Assembly: GCF_963678635.1 (NCBI RefSeq)
Contig: NC_087065.1
Coordinates: 39,035,599-39,099,598 of the forward strand
Direction of reading: 5' to 3'
DNA length: 64,000 nucleotides
Source of the DNA: Symsagittifera roscoffensis
Lineage: Eukaryota > Xenacoelomorpha > Acoela > Convolutidae
Shown here: in pieces, positions 41,101 through 46,296 of the stretch
How the letters are laid out: each line of letters begins with the position of its first letter
Numbering within the stretch: the first letter of the stretch is position 1
Notes under the pieces: model-generated
What the model was told of the DNA's origin: nothing
What the model saw: the letters and a program-made list of their open reading frames with translations, nothing else
The model's database searches: none
Made by a program: the position numbers and the translations under genes

Positions 41101-44100
41101 CTTCAGTGCTGAAAAAAACTGGACCGCATTTTTTTTGCTATTCAGATTCAGCTTTTCAGGGTCTGGTTGATATCTGAGTAGGAGGATCTGGTTGGGTATC
41201 CCAACCTTAAATTACAATTGGTTTTAACTTAGTTCGGCTATTTTTACTATACTTCTGAAATCTAATTTCAACTCCTCGCAGGAATTTGACAAACTTTTTA
41301 AAACAATTTAACTTCTTTTGTTCAATTCTCAGAATTTTTGAAGCAAACACTTGTGTCGACATATATTATTGTATTATTGTTTTGTTTTAGTTGGCATCTG
41401 ACAGGAAAGTGGAACCCCTGACTCTGAGGATCAACCGCAATCTACAGAAGACAGAGGAACTGGAGAAGAGAAAAGACCAACTTATGAGTAAATTTGTATT
41501 CAGAAATAACACTGGATCCTGGTCGCGACCTTGAGTAACAAATTCGGCCAATATCTCATCATAACATGGCAAAATTAACACTTGAAACATTCTGCTAAAA
41601 ACCTTAAAATTATTGTCATTAAAATCTTTAGTTGATAATTCAGAAAAAGTAATATCGTAGGTTCTTGAATAAGGGTGTCATTTTCGGCAATTCTTCAGCC
41701 AGTCGAATTATAGATAGCTAATATATAAACCAGCCGCAGCTACTGGTATTATTTATACTATATTTACGGTGAAGCTAGGAAAATTGATGTAAAATGTTTA
41801 CAATTCAGCAAGTTCATTTTTTTGTCCTTTCAGCTGAAAAAGCGACTTTACAACTGGATCTGAAAGAAACCAGAGTAGAAGAGACGTTCGGTCGTCCCCA
41901 ATCTCAGCGGTTTCGGAGGAGACAGAGTGACCTGTACCAGATGATGCACACCTCCCCCGACCCAGAGATTGAGATAGAACTACTAGAACATTCTCTGAGA
42001 GACGTGAACGATCAGTTGATCACAGAGAAAGAATGTGAATACATTTTCTACGTGAGTCACACAGACCATAACTGAGAATTATTTTCTGGCTCAAATTTTA
42101 AGGGTCAAATGATTAGTTCAATAAAACACATTTTCAATTCTTGTTTAATTTGAACCAACCATAAATTTAAGCTACCCGCAAGTGATAAGTCTCCTTTAAA
42201 AATAATAAATTGCCAGAATTCATTTTAAAAATATGCCAGTTTGTTCTAAATAAGTTCAACTTTTATGGTGACTGAAATCTGGATAATTAAGAGTCAGAAG
42301 CAAAGAAAAAACAATTTTTCAATCTTTCTTGTTTGCAAGGTGCATGTTTTTGAAATAATTTTGCCAGCTCCAAACACTGCTTCAGATAAAGTTTGACTTT
42401 TAAGTGAGCAACTTTTGACAAAAGTTATTATATCTGCCGAAGGGTATATTGTTGTCTTGAGCTCAAATTCAAACAATTTTTTTTATCTGTGATTGTTTTT
42501 TGTAAAGTTATGGGGTTTAAAGATTGCCAAGTTGGCCAGTTTGGGATAGTTAGAGCTCGATATTTATTTTAGCGTATGGGGGATAATATTCAAGAAACAA
42601 GAATTAAAAGCAAGTTAATCTATATACCTTAAAAGGCAGTCGGAACCTTCATGTCTTCGCTTTGATACGAGCAGATTTGTTTGGTTTCTATTTGCTTTTT
42701 CTTTTAATATACTATGAAAACTTTTAAAATACTATGAAATTAAGCCCCAATAAATTTACGCAAAATGATCACAGATGAAATATCTTCTTAAATTTCAGCT
42801 CAAGTTAAAACTAAATTTCGAATAATAAAAAAATATTTTGTCAAAATTGTTAAATAAAAATTCGAAATTTGTCTTGTGCGTCAATTGAGATAAATGTGTC
42901 GTTTGAACTCGAAATGAATAAAAACCGGCTGTAATGAGTGTCTCTGTATTCGATTGGATAATACATGCAACTGGAAAGATCCCTAATAGAGATTATCCTT
43001 AAAAGTATTCGAAACAGTTTACAGCATACAGAACTTTAAAAAAAAATCTGAAGAAATGAGTCTATAATGACTCAGTTTTGAACACAAAAGTACGTTGATT
43101 GATTGAGAATTTTTGGGGAAACTCTGGTGTGTCATATTAATCAAATATCTTGCGAGAAGTGCCCTACGAAAAACAGCAAACCCTTGAAAGTTTTTTTTTG
43201 TGATTAGATCTTGGACTTGCCGAAGCGAGAGAGAATCAACTTCCGTTTATTCTGTGTGATAGCAGCTCTTTCTGAGAAGATCAAGATGCTGGAGCCAGTC
43301 ATCCGAAAACTCATCAATCAACTAGACTTCGAGGCACTACAGGTCAAAATGAAAAAAAATTGTCAATTTTTTTTTGCAAAATTAAGACCATTTATCCACG
43401 GGAGAAAGGACCAACACAAGAGCTGTACAGCTCATCACGGCGAACGGCTGTTGTGCCCCTGTTTTAAGAATTGCATGCAATTTTTTTGGTTATTTTTCTG
43501 GGCTGGGTAATGTTGCTTCACCCTCAAGCAACGAGCACGGATCATGGTGGGCCTCGAACATCCGACCTTTCGATTGAGGGGCGGAGACGTAACCACTTCA
43601 CCACCGCTCCCAAATTAGTTAAATTGGGCTCATAAACCATGTTCTACTCTGCTTAAATTCAGATTCCAAAAATTTTTGCGATCTAAGTTAAAAATAAGAA
43701 AAGTGTTCACCATGCATTTTTTCATTGGATGGCAAAAATTTAACTTATTGGGAATCCAAATAATGAAAAAACAAAGTTTTAAAAGAAACGAGGATAGCCG
43801 GTTACTGTGCAAGTAGCACGGAATGTTCCGACCATTGTCTTAAAAACAAAAAGTTTTTTCAAATTAGTGTCGTATTTTTCTGCGTGGTGTGATGAAAAAA
43901 CCTGAATAAAAACACAGAATTTTAGCGTATTCGCCAGTCATAGTAAAATTGACCAATTGGAAAACAATTTTTGTAGAAAACATAATTAGAAAAACAAAAT
44001 TGTGAAAAACAAACTCGAACAACGACTAAAAAAGCTGTAATATGATTTATCACTCGACCGATTCCGATGCTTATTTGTGGTACCTGATTTTGCGTGGAAA

Positions 44101-46296
44101 ATAAAAATAAAAAAACTAAAACACCCGAATACAAAGTTTCCCCATTTTTAAAGTGGTCCGAGCAAAAAACATGCAAGTAATCGTTCAAAATATAAATTCC
44201 GTTCAAATTGTAAATTTTTTTTTCGCAGTTTCTGATAACGAATTATCATTCTTTCCAAAGAATTCCTCCTTTTATACTTTTTTACGACATTCATTTTTGA
44301 TTTACCGATAAATTTTTATATAATGCTTAAACAAACACGCCAATAGACACTTAAATTTAGCTAAAATTTAGAGGGGAATGCGTGCCGAAAAGTAGCGATT
44401 TTTTGGCCTGTTTGTTTTTTTTCAAAAATTTTGTAGTGCTTCTGGGAGATATCGCAAAATCGAATTGGGTGAGCTTTCAAATTGTGAAAAGAACTTTCTG
44501 TAGGTGAAAATGGACCGTGCAAAAGACTTGTTCTACTTACTGGATGACCAGCAGGAAATGCTTCCCTCTGCTCCCTCTCCCCGCATAGCTGCTTCCACAG
44601 GCATCTTCGGGACCAGCGGCGGCGGGGATCCGGCGGGAGATATGTGGCCTATAGATTACGAGCAGCAGTCGATTCCGAGGGGGACAGTGTCGGCTAAGAG
44701 TCTCGCGGTGGAGTTGGCAGCCGGTGGAATCACCATCGAACATGCTGAACAGGTATGGAAATTAAAATACGGGACCAAAATTGCTTTAACAATTATCAAG
44801 CATATGTAGACTGTTTTCAACTTTCCTGGCAATGAACTTTTTCTAAGTCACGATAAACATTATTACGGCTTTTTTTTTCGTTTAACTCGATCACTATCAA
44901 TCATTATGAAACAACAACACGCAGCAAACTAAAGAAATCTCTTAAAAATGTTAGCTCACTTTTAGCACAATATAATTCAGGTTTTCATGAGAGTAGAGAA
45001 AGATCCTAGCTTTATCTTCACGTGATCTCAATGCAAAACCTTGCTTAATTTTGGCTGAACAATCACATTACACGTTTTCGTAACTCATTTTAGAAATTGT
45101 TCGCCAGTATTATTTAATAGGGTGATGTAGCAAAAAGTAGACAAATCAATAGACCTTTTATACACCAATCAGAACTAAGATTTTTAAAAAAACGTACGCA
45201 AGAATAACAAGGAAAGCCGGTTGATAATAAGAAAGTAGCACAGAATGTTCCGACCATATTCTTTACAAAAAGCATTAAAAAAAATTTCATGTTTTTTTCA
45301 AAATAGGTGTTTTTTGTGCTGTGATGAAAAGATCTGAAGAAATTATGGAATTTAGATATATTCGACAGTCAAAGTATAATACGAAAATCGGGCAACGGTT
45401 TGTGTCGGAAAATGACTAGAAAAAAATTCAAAAAAAAAACTAAAAATATTTTTTTTTCAACTTTTTTTTGCAGAAATTGTTTGGAATTTTTTGAAGTTTT
45501 CTATTCCAGGAGTGGCGCTAAAAAACTTCAAAAAATATCTTAGCTTTATAGCTAAAATATTTTTTGAAGTTTTTTAGCCCCACTTCTGGAATAGAAAACT
45601 TCAAAAATTCCAACCAATTTCTGCAAAAAAAGTTGAATTGACTTATCCTTCAAAAATGAGCCTGCTCCCTTGCTTTAATCGCTCGATATTGGACTAAAAC
45701 TCAAAAAAATTCAAACCAGTTTTTCTCGAAATTTTTATTTCAATTTCAAGCGAATAAGGCGAGCAAGCAGGCTTACAACAACTTATTTATGCTCAACTTA
45801 AGCCCTGAAAATATAGTTTTAATCAAGTAAAAAAAAGTTTTTCTGAACCAAAAACTGCAAAAAAAACTCTTTTTAGATTTTTTTAGTCATTTTTCGACAA
45901 AATTTTTTGTCCAATATGCCTATACAACTATGACTATCGAACTAATATGCTTAAATTATAGTTTTATTATAGATTATAGTCAGAATATGCTTAAATTATT
46001 GTCAGATCCTTTTATCACACCACGCAGAAAAAAAACACACTAATTTGGAAAAAAACAGTAGATTACTTTTTTTGTAGATTTTTGAAGAATATGGTCGGAA
46101 CATTCTGTGCTACTTGCACAGTAATCAGCTATCTTTGCTAACTTTTTGCGCTGTCTTTTACAAGGTACTGGACAAGTTTTGCCGGGAGAAGCGAGGAGTG
46201 GTGGAGTTCCTGGACTTCTTGACATATGTGCCTCTGTTCGTGGAGATCCACGAGCACATCAAAGAAGACCCTCTGGGACTCAGCCGATACAAATAA
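5014..46296 (+). CDS. Gene 1: zinc-finger-array / EF-hand-like protein, 35 visible exons
   Basis: Reconstructed from splice sites and reading phase. Exons: 5014-5180, 5804-5883, 6145-6292, 7198-7521, 7881-8060, 11866-11982, 12328-12501, 12756-12983, thirteen zinc-finger exons between 13249 and 17995, 18254-18312, 19225-19260, 19862-20188, 20600-20685, 21088-21195, 22661-22800, 23191-23384, 24274-24370, 24866-25125 or 30757-31016, 41391-41487, 41834-42051, 43208-43342, 44504-44752, 46165-46296 (TAA). With one copy of the duplicated exon the total is 1,527 codons plus stop, and every junction keeps frame. Layout: Ser/Arg-rich N-terminus; 14 C2H2 fingers; Pro-rich linker; DPLDYLAKYC segment; acidic and helical stretches; Lys/Gly-rich exon; two EF-hand-like segments with poor calcium loops. 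I do not recognise the family. The DPLDYLAKYC stretch and the EF-hand-like end suggest a structural or cytoskeletal role as readily as DNA binding, but that is inference. The start codon is not visible. Exons before 7198 could belong to an alternative 5' form. Confidence 0.8.
5804..5883 (+). CDS. Gene 1 exon (phase 1 to 0)
   Basis: Acceptor cgtttcag ends at 5803. It encodes a segment beginning VHRTTPNIFDPRKD. The end is uncertain: a GT donor after 5871 and a GC-type donor after 5883 both give phase 0. Its 1-to-0 phase is exactly what links the exon ending at 5180 to the one starting at 6145, and that agreement is the main support. Confidence 0.55.
6145..6292 (+). CDS. Gene 1 exon, basic (phase 0 to 1)
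   Basis: Acceptor tgttttag ends at 6144 and donor gtgggc starts at 6293. It encodes 49 codons beginning ALSEERAGG, rich in Arg, Ser and Gln, and is visibly more GC-rich than the flanking intron. The phase joins it to the exon at 7198. Confidence 0.6.
7198..7521 (+). CDS. Gene 1 exon, Ser/Arg-rich (phase 1-1)
   Basis: Acceptor ttcccacag ends at 7197. The only usable donor before the in-frame stop is the weak gttcat at 7522. It encodes about 108 residues rich in Ser, Arg, Thr and Asn with an acidic patch (SDYEDENCSCEGD). This low-complexity sequence is probably disordered. It is the first of eighteen consecutive phase 1-1 exons. Confidence 0.75.
7881..8060 (+). CDS. Gene 1 exon (phase 1-1)
   Basis: Acceptor cttgtgtag ends at 7880 and donor gtttgt starts at 8061; 180 bp, symmetric. 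It encodes 60 residues beginning ALREKSPVAV, with CDPHEYLREGG in the middle. No domain was recognised. Confidence 0.75.
8827..9450. mobile_element. foldback-family element fragment
   Basis: The left end (8827-8870) matches the terminal sequence of the full foldback element at 45205. The block near 9325-9420, with atttgtggta followed by cacccgaatacaaagtt, matches the copy at 43800-44150. The other terminus was not identified. Confidence 0.55.
11279..11505 (-). mobile_element. tRNA-derived SINE, copy 1
   Basis: On the minus strand it starts at 11505 with GGGGAGCGGTGG and carries an A-box-like region and a good B box (GATGTTCGAGGCC), as in a tRNA-derived pol III promoter. A shared body follows, including the perfect palindrome GAGCTGTACAGCTC. 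A second copy at 43384-43611 matches along the whole length with few differences, which defines both ends. The A-box area is damaged here relative to copy 2. Confidence 0.85.
11866..11982 (+). CDS. Gene 1 exon followed by a GC-AG intron (phase 1-1)
   Basis: Acceptor gtttcag ends at 11865. The reading frame DWAPHTSGLDTSGK... stays open to CACAG, followed by gcaagt at 11983, the classic consensus of a GC-AG intron. That donor gives phase 1, which fits the next exon. No GT nearby fits as well. It encodes 39 residues, basic and polar. Confidence 0.75.
12328..12501 (+). CDS. Gene 1 exon (phase 1-1)
   Basis: Acceptor attttcag ends at 12327 and donor gtaggc starts at 12502; 174 bp. It encodes 58 residues starting APDAFVARKSDKE, mixed charge with Lys/Ser-rich stretches. 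No domain was recognised. Confidence 0.75.
12756..12983 (+). CDS. Gene 1 exon with zinc finger 1 (phase 1-1)
   Basis: Acceptor tattttag ends at 12755 and donor gttagt starts at 12984. About 50 residues of Pro/Lys/Glu-rich linker come first. A complete C2H2 finger follows: Cys-x2-Cys, Phe at the usual place, Leu, then His-x3-His (CEYCPEVF...HLEEHAKLH). This is the only finger that shares its exon with other sequence. Confidence 0.88.
13249..13326 (+). CDS. Gene 1 exon, zinc finger 2 (78 bp, phase 1-1)
   Basis: Acceptor gtttttag, donor gtaagt. One complete finger, CPKCPERFWDDQHLKEHVTVH, with C-x2-C-x12-H-x3-H spacing. Very close to finger 3 (PERFWD shared), suggesting a recent exon duplication. 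Confidence 0.92.
13682..13759 (+). CDS. Gene 1 exon, zinc finger 3 (78 bp, phase 1-1)
   Basis: Acceptor tttatag, donor gtaaca. Finger CPACPERFWDEEELDKHKVVH. Its flank VPPVE resembles that of finger 2 (IPPLE). Confidence 0.92.
13875..13952 (+). CDS. Gene 1 exon, zinc finger 4 (78 bp, phase 1-1)
   Basis: Acceptor atttcag, donor gtttgt. Finger CPKCDEMFFTKKEMKKHVKIH; first of the EMFFT subtype. Confidence 0.92.
14032..14109 (+). CDS. Gene 1 exon, zinc finger 5 (78 bp, phase 1-1)
   Basis: Acceptor gttttag, donor gtacgc. Finger CPKCTELFFTEAEMLEHITIH. Confidence 0.92.
14225..14305 (+). CDS. Gene 1 exon, zinc finger 6 (81 bp, phase 1-1)
   Basis: Acceptor cctttag, donor gttcga (weak). The finger starts CRDCDQLFFTESEME and has His-x4-His, so it is one residue longer than most. 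Confidence 0.9.
14378..14455 (+). CDS. Gene 1 exon, zinc finger 7 (78 bp, phase 1-1)
   Basis: Acceptor ttttcag, donor gtaaga. Finger CKKCGEAFFEESELLQHKPIH. Confidence 0.92.
14658..14744 (+). CDS. Gene 1 exon, zinc finger 8 (87 bp, phase 1-1)
   Basis: Acceptor gttatag, donor gtgagt. An unusual finger with Cys-x4-Cys (CVADKC) and His-x4-His, the longest of the set. The central Phe is kept. Confidence 0.88.
14937..15017 (+). CDS. Gene 1 exon, zinc finger 9 (81 bp, phase 1-1)
   Basis: Acceptor cgtttag, donor gtcagt. The finger starts CSECPKMFFNWEELE, with His-x4-His spacing. Confidence 0.9.
15191..15268 (+). CDS. Gene 1 exon, zinc finger 10 (78 bp, phase 1-1)
   Basis: Acceptor tttttcag, donor gttaac (weak). 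Finger CPKCDQWFINIEDVNHHLPVH. Val replaces the usual core Leu. Confidence 0.9.
15843..15920 (+). CDS. Gene 1 exon, zinc finger 11 (78 bp, phase 1-1)
   Basis: Acceptor ctcttag, donor gtaaga. Finger CPECGEKFFTEDRMREHKTVH. Confidence 0.92.
16073..16150 (+). CDS. Gene 1 exon, zinc finger 12 (78 bp, phase 1-1)
   Basis: Acceptor tgtttcag, donor gtaagt. Finger CPDCPESFYTEKELNRHTVIH. The junction after finger 11 reads HGEKPFIC, the closest match in the array to the classical TGEKPF linker. Confidence 0.92.
16151..17675. other. 1.5-kb intron with minisatellite and foldback fragment
   Basis: It holds a short irregular minisatellite of ggacttagcggatttagg-type units (16290-16350). The right terminus of a foldback-family element lies at 17338-17385, and a stretch at 16945-16985 resembles the arm of the full element at 45745. 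No exon was seen; both flanks are phase 1. Confidence 0.55.
17676..17753 (+). CDS. Gene 1 exon, zinc finger 13 (78 bp, phase 1-1)
   Basis: Acceptor tctttag, donor gtaaga. Finger CPKCTEMFFTQEEVDVHLPIH, close to finger 14. Confidence 0.92.
17918..17995 (+). CDS. Gene 1 exon, zinc finger 14 (78 bp, phase 1-1)
   Basis: Acceptor gtttgtag, donor gtaagt. Finger CIKCEEMFFSIEEMEAHLPIH. It shares EPQ(L/V)K before the finger and HLPIH at its end with finger 13. Last finger of the array. Confidence 0.92.
18254..18312 (+). CDS. Gene 1 exon, Pro-rich linker (phase 1 to 0)
   Basis: Acceptor atttcag ends at 18253 and donor gtatga starts at 18313. Encodes VKKAAPPPPPPEPEFVPPP. It ends the run of phase 1-1 exons and marks the border between the finger array and the C-terminal half. 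Confidence 0.85.
18313..19224. other. intron, nothing recognised
   Basis: AT-rich sequence of 0.9 kb between the Pro-rich exon and the next short exon. No exon, RNA gene or clear repeat was seen. Confidence 0.6.
19225..19260 (+). CDS. Gene 1 micro-exon, 36 bp (phase 0-0)
   Basis: Acceptor cttttcag ends at 19224 and donor gttagt starts at 19261. Encodes LPELTEEETVEL. Such a small exon could be a chance match, but the splice sites are good and the acidic sequence continues into EETKIPTPVPE of the exon at 20600. Confidence 0.65.
19862..20188 (+). CDS. Gene 1 probable cassette exon, GC-rich (phase 0-0)
   Basis: An open frame of 109 codons, much richer in GC and in TCG/CGC codons than any other part of the window. 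Acceptor cagcacag (pyrimidine tract somewhat distant) and donor gtgtga after CCG. It fits between two phase-0 exons and is divisible by three, so it could be included or skipped. The protein has DEEIRKAVSFIL near the start and DDEVYEALVKELSLYS near the end, helical in look; no domain was recognised. It could instead be part of a separate gene ending at the TGA at 20192. Confidence 0.55.
20600..20685 (+). CDS. Gene 1 exon (phase 0 to 2)
   Basis: Acceptor tgtgtag ends at 20599 and donor gttagt starts at 20686. Encodes VVEETKIPTPVPERELDPHL... ending in a basic PRPAPRRK stretch. Its phase joins the exon at 21088. Confidence 0.8.
20820..20990. mobile_element. G-tract family fragment in an intron
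   Basis: It ends near 20985 with gccccgcccctaaatccg followed by cccctgg and carries the ttgaccgacctt / tcgactaaattgg blocks shared with the copies near 54300 and 6900. Non-coding. Confidence 0.5.
21088..21195 (+). CDS. Gene 1 exon with DPLDYLAKYC segment (phase 2-2)
   Basis: Acceptor tctgcag ends at 21087 and donor gtaagt starts at 21196. A basic, Pro-rich start (KLPKFKKPPRTAIPP) leads into EPTHDPLDYLAKYCIIV. The PLDYLA pattern recalls the RIIa/Dpy-30 type of docking helix pair found in many ciliary proteins; that is a resemblance in a short motif, not a domain assignment. Confidence 0.85.
21196..22660. other. 1.5-kb intron
   Basis: No exon was seen. Short internal repeats occur at 22300-22400 (units like ggcataggycaa). 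Several overlapping open frames of 60-117 codons in 21435-22020 on both strands show no domain. Confidence 0.55.
22661..22800 (+). CDS. Gene 1 exon, charged helix (phase 2 to 1)
   Basis: Acceptor atttgcag ends at 22660 and donor gtaaac starts at 22801. Encodes KDRVPLYKKVFRDTLERQ, then an acidic DYEDEEDE stretch and RLMRRAKSGG. It continues directly from the DPLDYLAKYC exon. Confidence 0.88.
23191..23384 (+). CDS. Gene 1 exon, acidic (phase 1 to 0)
   Basis: Acceptor ctttccag ends at 23190 and donor gtaaga starts at 23385. Encodes IKVDPETGELSDPTVSIV, then an acidic region with GEEDDGPQREEFEGDFD, then a helical end. An early GT (after ACAG at 23215) could act as an internal donor, but the frame reads through it. 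Confidence 0.88.
23385..24273. other. intron, nothing recognised
   Basis: AT-rich, 0.9 kb, with homopolymer A and T runs around 23850-23885. No exon or named repeat was seen. Confidence 0.6.
24274..24370 (+). CDS. Gene 1 exon, helical (phase 0 to 1)
   Basis: Acceptor ttttgctag ends at 24273 and donor gtgagt starts at 24371. Encodes MNQRELLNKINFTISNIE and then RQVKMSQDNMQME, a likely coiled-coil segment. It ends 9 bp before the duplicated block begins and must be followed by exactly one of the two Lys-rich exon copies. Confidence 0.88.
24866..25125 (+). CDS. Gene 1 Lys-rich exon, copy A (phase 1 to 0)
   Basis: Acceptor ttttttcag ends at 24865 and donor gtaagt starts at 25126; 260 bp. A helical start (ERVKLICQFARNELKEELF) is followed by a Lys/Gly low-complexity stretch (GGKKGGKDKGKKGKGKGGKK) and a Trp-containing acidic end (LDEDQWWM). 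Copy B has the same ends and length. Because 260 leaves a remainder of 2 on division by 3, splicing A to B brings an in-frame TAA at the sixth codon of B, and skipping both also breaks the frame. Confidence 0.9.
25993..27576. repeat. 391-bp satellite, array A (4 monomers)
   Basis: Four head-to-tail monomers of about 385-405 bp. Marker sequence CTTGCTATATAACAAACG recurs in each, near 26160, 26545, 26930 and 27335. The first monomer is the most divergent. Small open frames on both strands recur at the monomer period and are shadows of the repeat. Confidence 0.93.
27577..30311. other. non-coding tail of duplication copy A
   Basis: 2.7 kb of AT-rich intron. No exon was seen. It includes one member of the G-tract family (29815-30240). 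It matches 37950-40424 in copy B almost throughout. Confidence 0.6.
29815..30240. mobile_element. G-tract family copy
   Basis: It starts near a CCGAGGGGGGAG run, followed by the block tttggcgccaatatg and the signature AGGAGAGCTCGGAAAACC...GGTCAACCT, and closes near CCGCCACCCCCTGG. The same order of blocks is seen at 53995-54425 and in reverse at 58905-59240. No coding capacity, so non-autonomous. Confidence 0.6.
30757..31016 (+). CDS. Gene 1 Lys-rich exon, copy B, alternative to copy A
   Basis: Acceptor tttttcag ends at 30756 and donor gtaagt starts at 31017; 260 bp, open in the same frame as copy A. Differences by eye are few and mostly conservative: Val to Ile and Lys to Arg at the start, Gly to Asp, GKKG to AKTG in the Lys-rich run, and Pro to Leu before VEFPEWM. 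Intact splice sites and no stops suggest it is either used in place of copy A or too young to have decayed. Confidence 0.8.
31883..37034. repeat. 391-bp satellite, array B (about 13 monomers, higher-order)
   Basis: Monomers recur every 391 bp with little variation between 33160 and 36290. Two higher-order patterns are visible. Segments at 31962 and 32774 repeat with an 812-bp (dimer) shift. Segments at 33953, 34204 and 34343 recur without change in translated sequence at 35125, 35376 and 35515, a shift of 1,172 bp (three monomers). This indicates unequal exchange acting on blocks of two and three monomers. Confidence 0.93.
37289..37949. repeat. 391-bp satellite, detached monomers after a tail fragment
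   Basis: About 1.7 monomers follow a 255-bp piece of the copy tail (37035-37288). The breakpoint at 37288 joins the tail sequence (gttaagaat) directly into the middle of a monomer (ataacaaacg). The arrangement repeats the end of array B with a 914-bp shift. Confidence 0.88.
37950..40424. other. non-coding tail of duplication copy B
   Basis: Matches 27577-30311 with small indels. It includes the shortened G-tract family copy at 40080-40350. No exon was seen. Confidence 0.6.
40425..41390. other. intron, nothing recognised
   Basis: Unique-looking AT-rich sequence to the right of the duplication, before the next exon. No exon or repeat was identified. Confidence 0.55.
41391..41487 (+). CDS. Gene 1 exon, coiled-coil start (phase 0 to 1)
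   Basis: Acceptor ttgttttag ends at 41390 and donor gtaaat starts at 41488. Encodes LASDRKVEPLTLRINRNL then QKTEELEKRKDQLM, strongly helical. It accepts the phase-0 end of either Lys-rich exon copy. Confidence 0.88.
41834..42051 (+). CDS. Gene 1 exon (phase 1 to 0)
   Basis: Acceptor cctttcag ends at 41833 and donor gtgagt starts at 42052. It continues the helix (EKATLQLDLKETRVEETFGR), then a basic QRFRRRQSDLYQMM stretch, then an acidic helix ending ITEKECEYIFY. Confidence 0.88.
42052..43207. other. intron with dispersed-repeat fragment
   Basis: A block at about 42420-42570 (tctgtgattg, gtaaagttatgggg, ttgccaagttggcca) recurs in reverse at 60360-60460 and in diverged form at 4515-4570. No exon was seen. 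Confidence 0.55.
43208..43342 (+). CDS. Gene 1 exon, first EF-hand-like segment (phase 0-0)
   Basis: Acceptor gtgattag ends at 43207 and donor gtcaaa starts at 43343. Encodes 45 residues with LPKRERINFRLFCVIAALSE, which has the G/N-I-N-F..F second-half pattern of an EF-hand but lacks a convincing set of acidic loop residues. A SINE inserted in the intron only 41 bp after the donor. Confidence 0.85.
43384..43611 (-). mobile_element. tRNA-derived SINE, copy 2
   Basis: The minus-strand head at 43611 reads GGGAGCGGTGGTGAAGTGG, a good A box, with the B box GATGTTCGAGGCC about 35 bp further in. The body matches copy 1 (11279-11505) to the same end at AAATGGTCTT. This copy has the better preserved promoter. 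It lies in the intron just behind the first EF-hand-like exon. Confidence 0.88.
43797..44170. mobile_element. foldback-family element, partial
   Basis: The left terminus AGCCGGTTACTGTGCAAGTA continues to TTCCGACCA, matching the ends of the full element at 45205-46140. The internal order (cgtggtgtgatgaaaaaac, cagtcatagtaaaattgacc, atttgtggtacc, cacccgaatacaaagt) also matches the copy at 8827. The right inverted terminus was not found, so this copy is one-armed. Confidence 0.7.
44345..44490. mobile_element. G-tract family fragment
   Basis: It carries the blocks aaaatttagaggggaatgcg, gattttttggcctg, and tctgggagatatcgcaaaat followed by cgaattgggtgagc, in the same order as at 54120-54350. It ends about 13 bp before the acceptor of the next exon. 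Confidence 0.5.
44504..44752 (+). CDS. Gene 1 exon, second EF-hand-like segment, first part (phase 0-0)
   Basis: Acceptor tttctgtag ends at 44503 and donor gtatgg starts at 44753. A helical start (VKMDRAKDLFYLLDDQQEM) is followed by a Ser/Pro/Gly-rich insert and then GTVSAKSLAVELAAGGITIE, an EF-hand-like F..LDD...GTVSAKSL..EL pattern interrupted by the insert. It is GC-rich compared with its introns. Confidence 0.87.
45205..46140. mobile_element. foldback DNA element with long inverted arms
   Basis: The left end (45205-45260) and right end (46085-46140) are inverted copies sharing TAGCACAGAATGTTCCGACC. Further inverted pairs lie inside: the 45360-45430 block against 45885-45945, and a near-perfect palindrome of about 140 bp centred near 45547 (ttttctattccagg...agtggcgctaaaaaac and its complement). 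The right arm is about 180-250 bp longer, so an insertion or loss has made it asymmetric. No transposase frame, so non-autonomous. It ends only 24 bp before the last exon of gene 1. Confidence 0.88.
46165..46296 (+). CDS. Gene 1 last exon with stop (phase 0)
   Basis: Acceptor cttttacaag ends at 46164; stop TAA at 46294-46296. Encodes VLDKFCREKRGVVEFLDFLT then YVPLFVEIHEHIKEDPLG. The RGVVEFLDFLTYVPLF stretch has the hydrophobic pattern of the second half of an EF-hand and pairs with the preceding exon. No clear AATAAA was seen soon after the stop. Confidence 0.88.
   Translation, partial: VLDKFCREKRGVVEFLDFLTYVPLFVEIHEHIKEDPLGLSRYK

Noticed and set aside
43211-43510. 99-codon frame as a stand-alone gene
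   Set aside because: The first part is a gene 1 exon with a donor at 43343; the rest runs into SINE copy 2.
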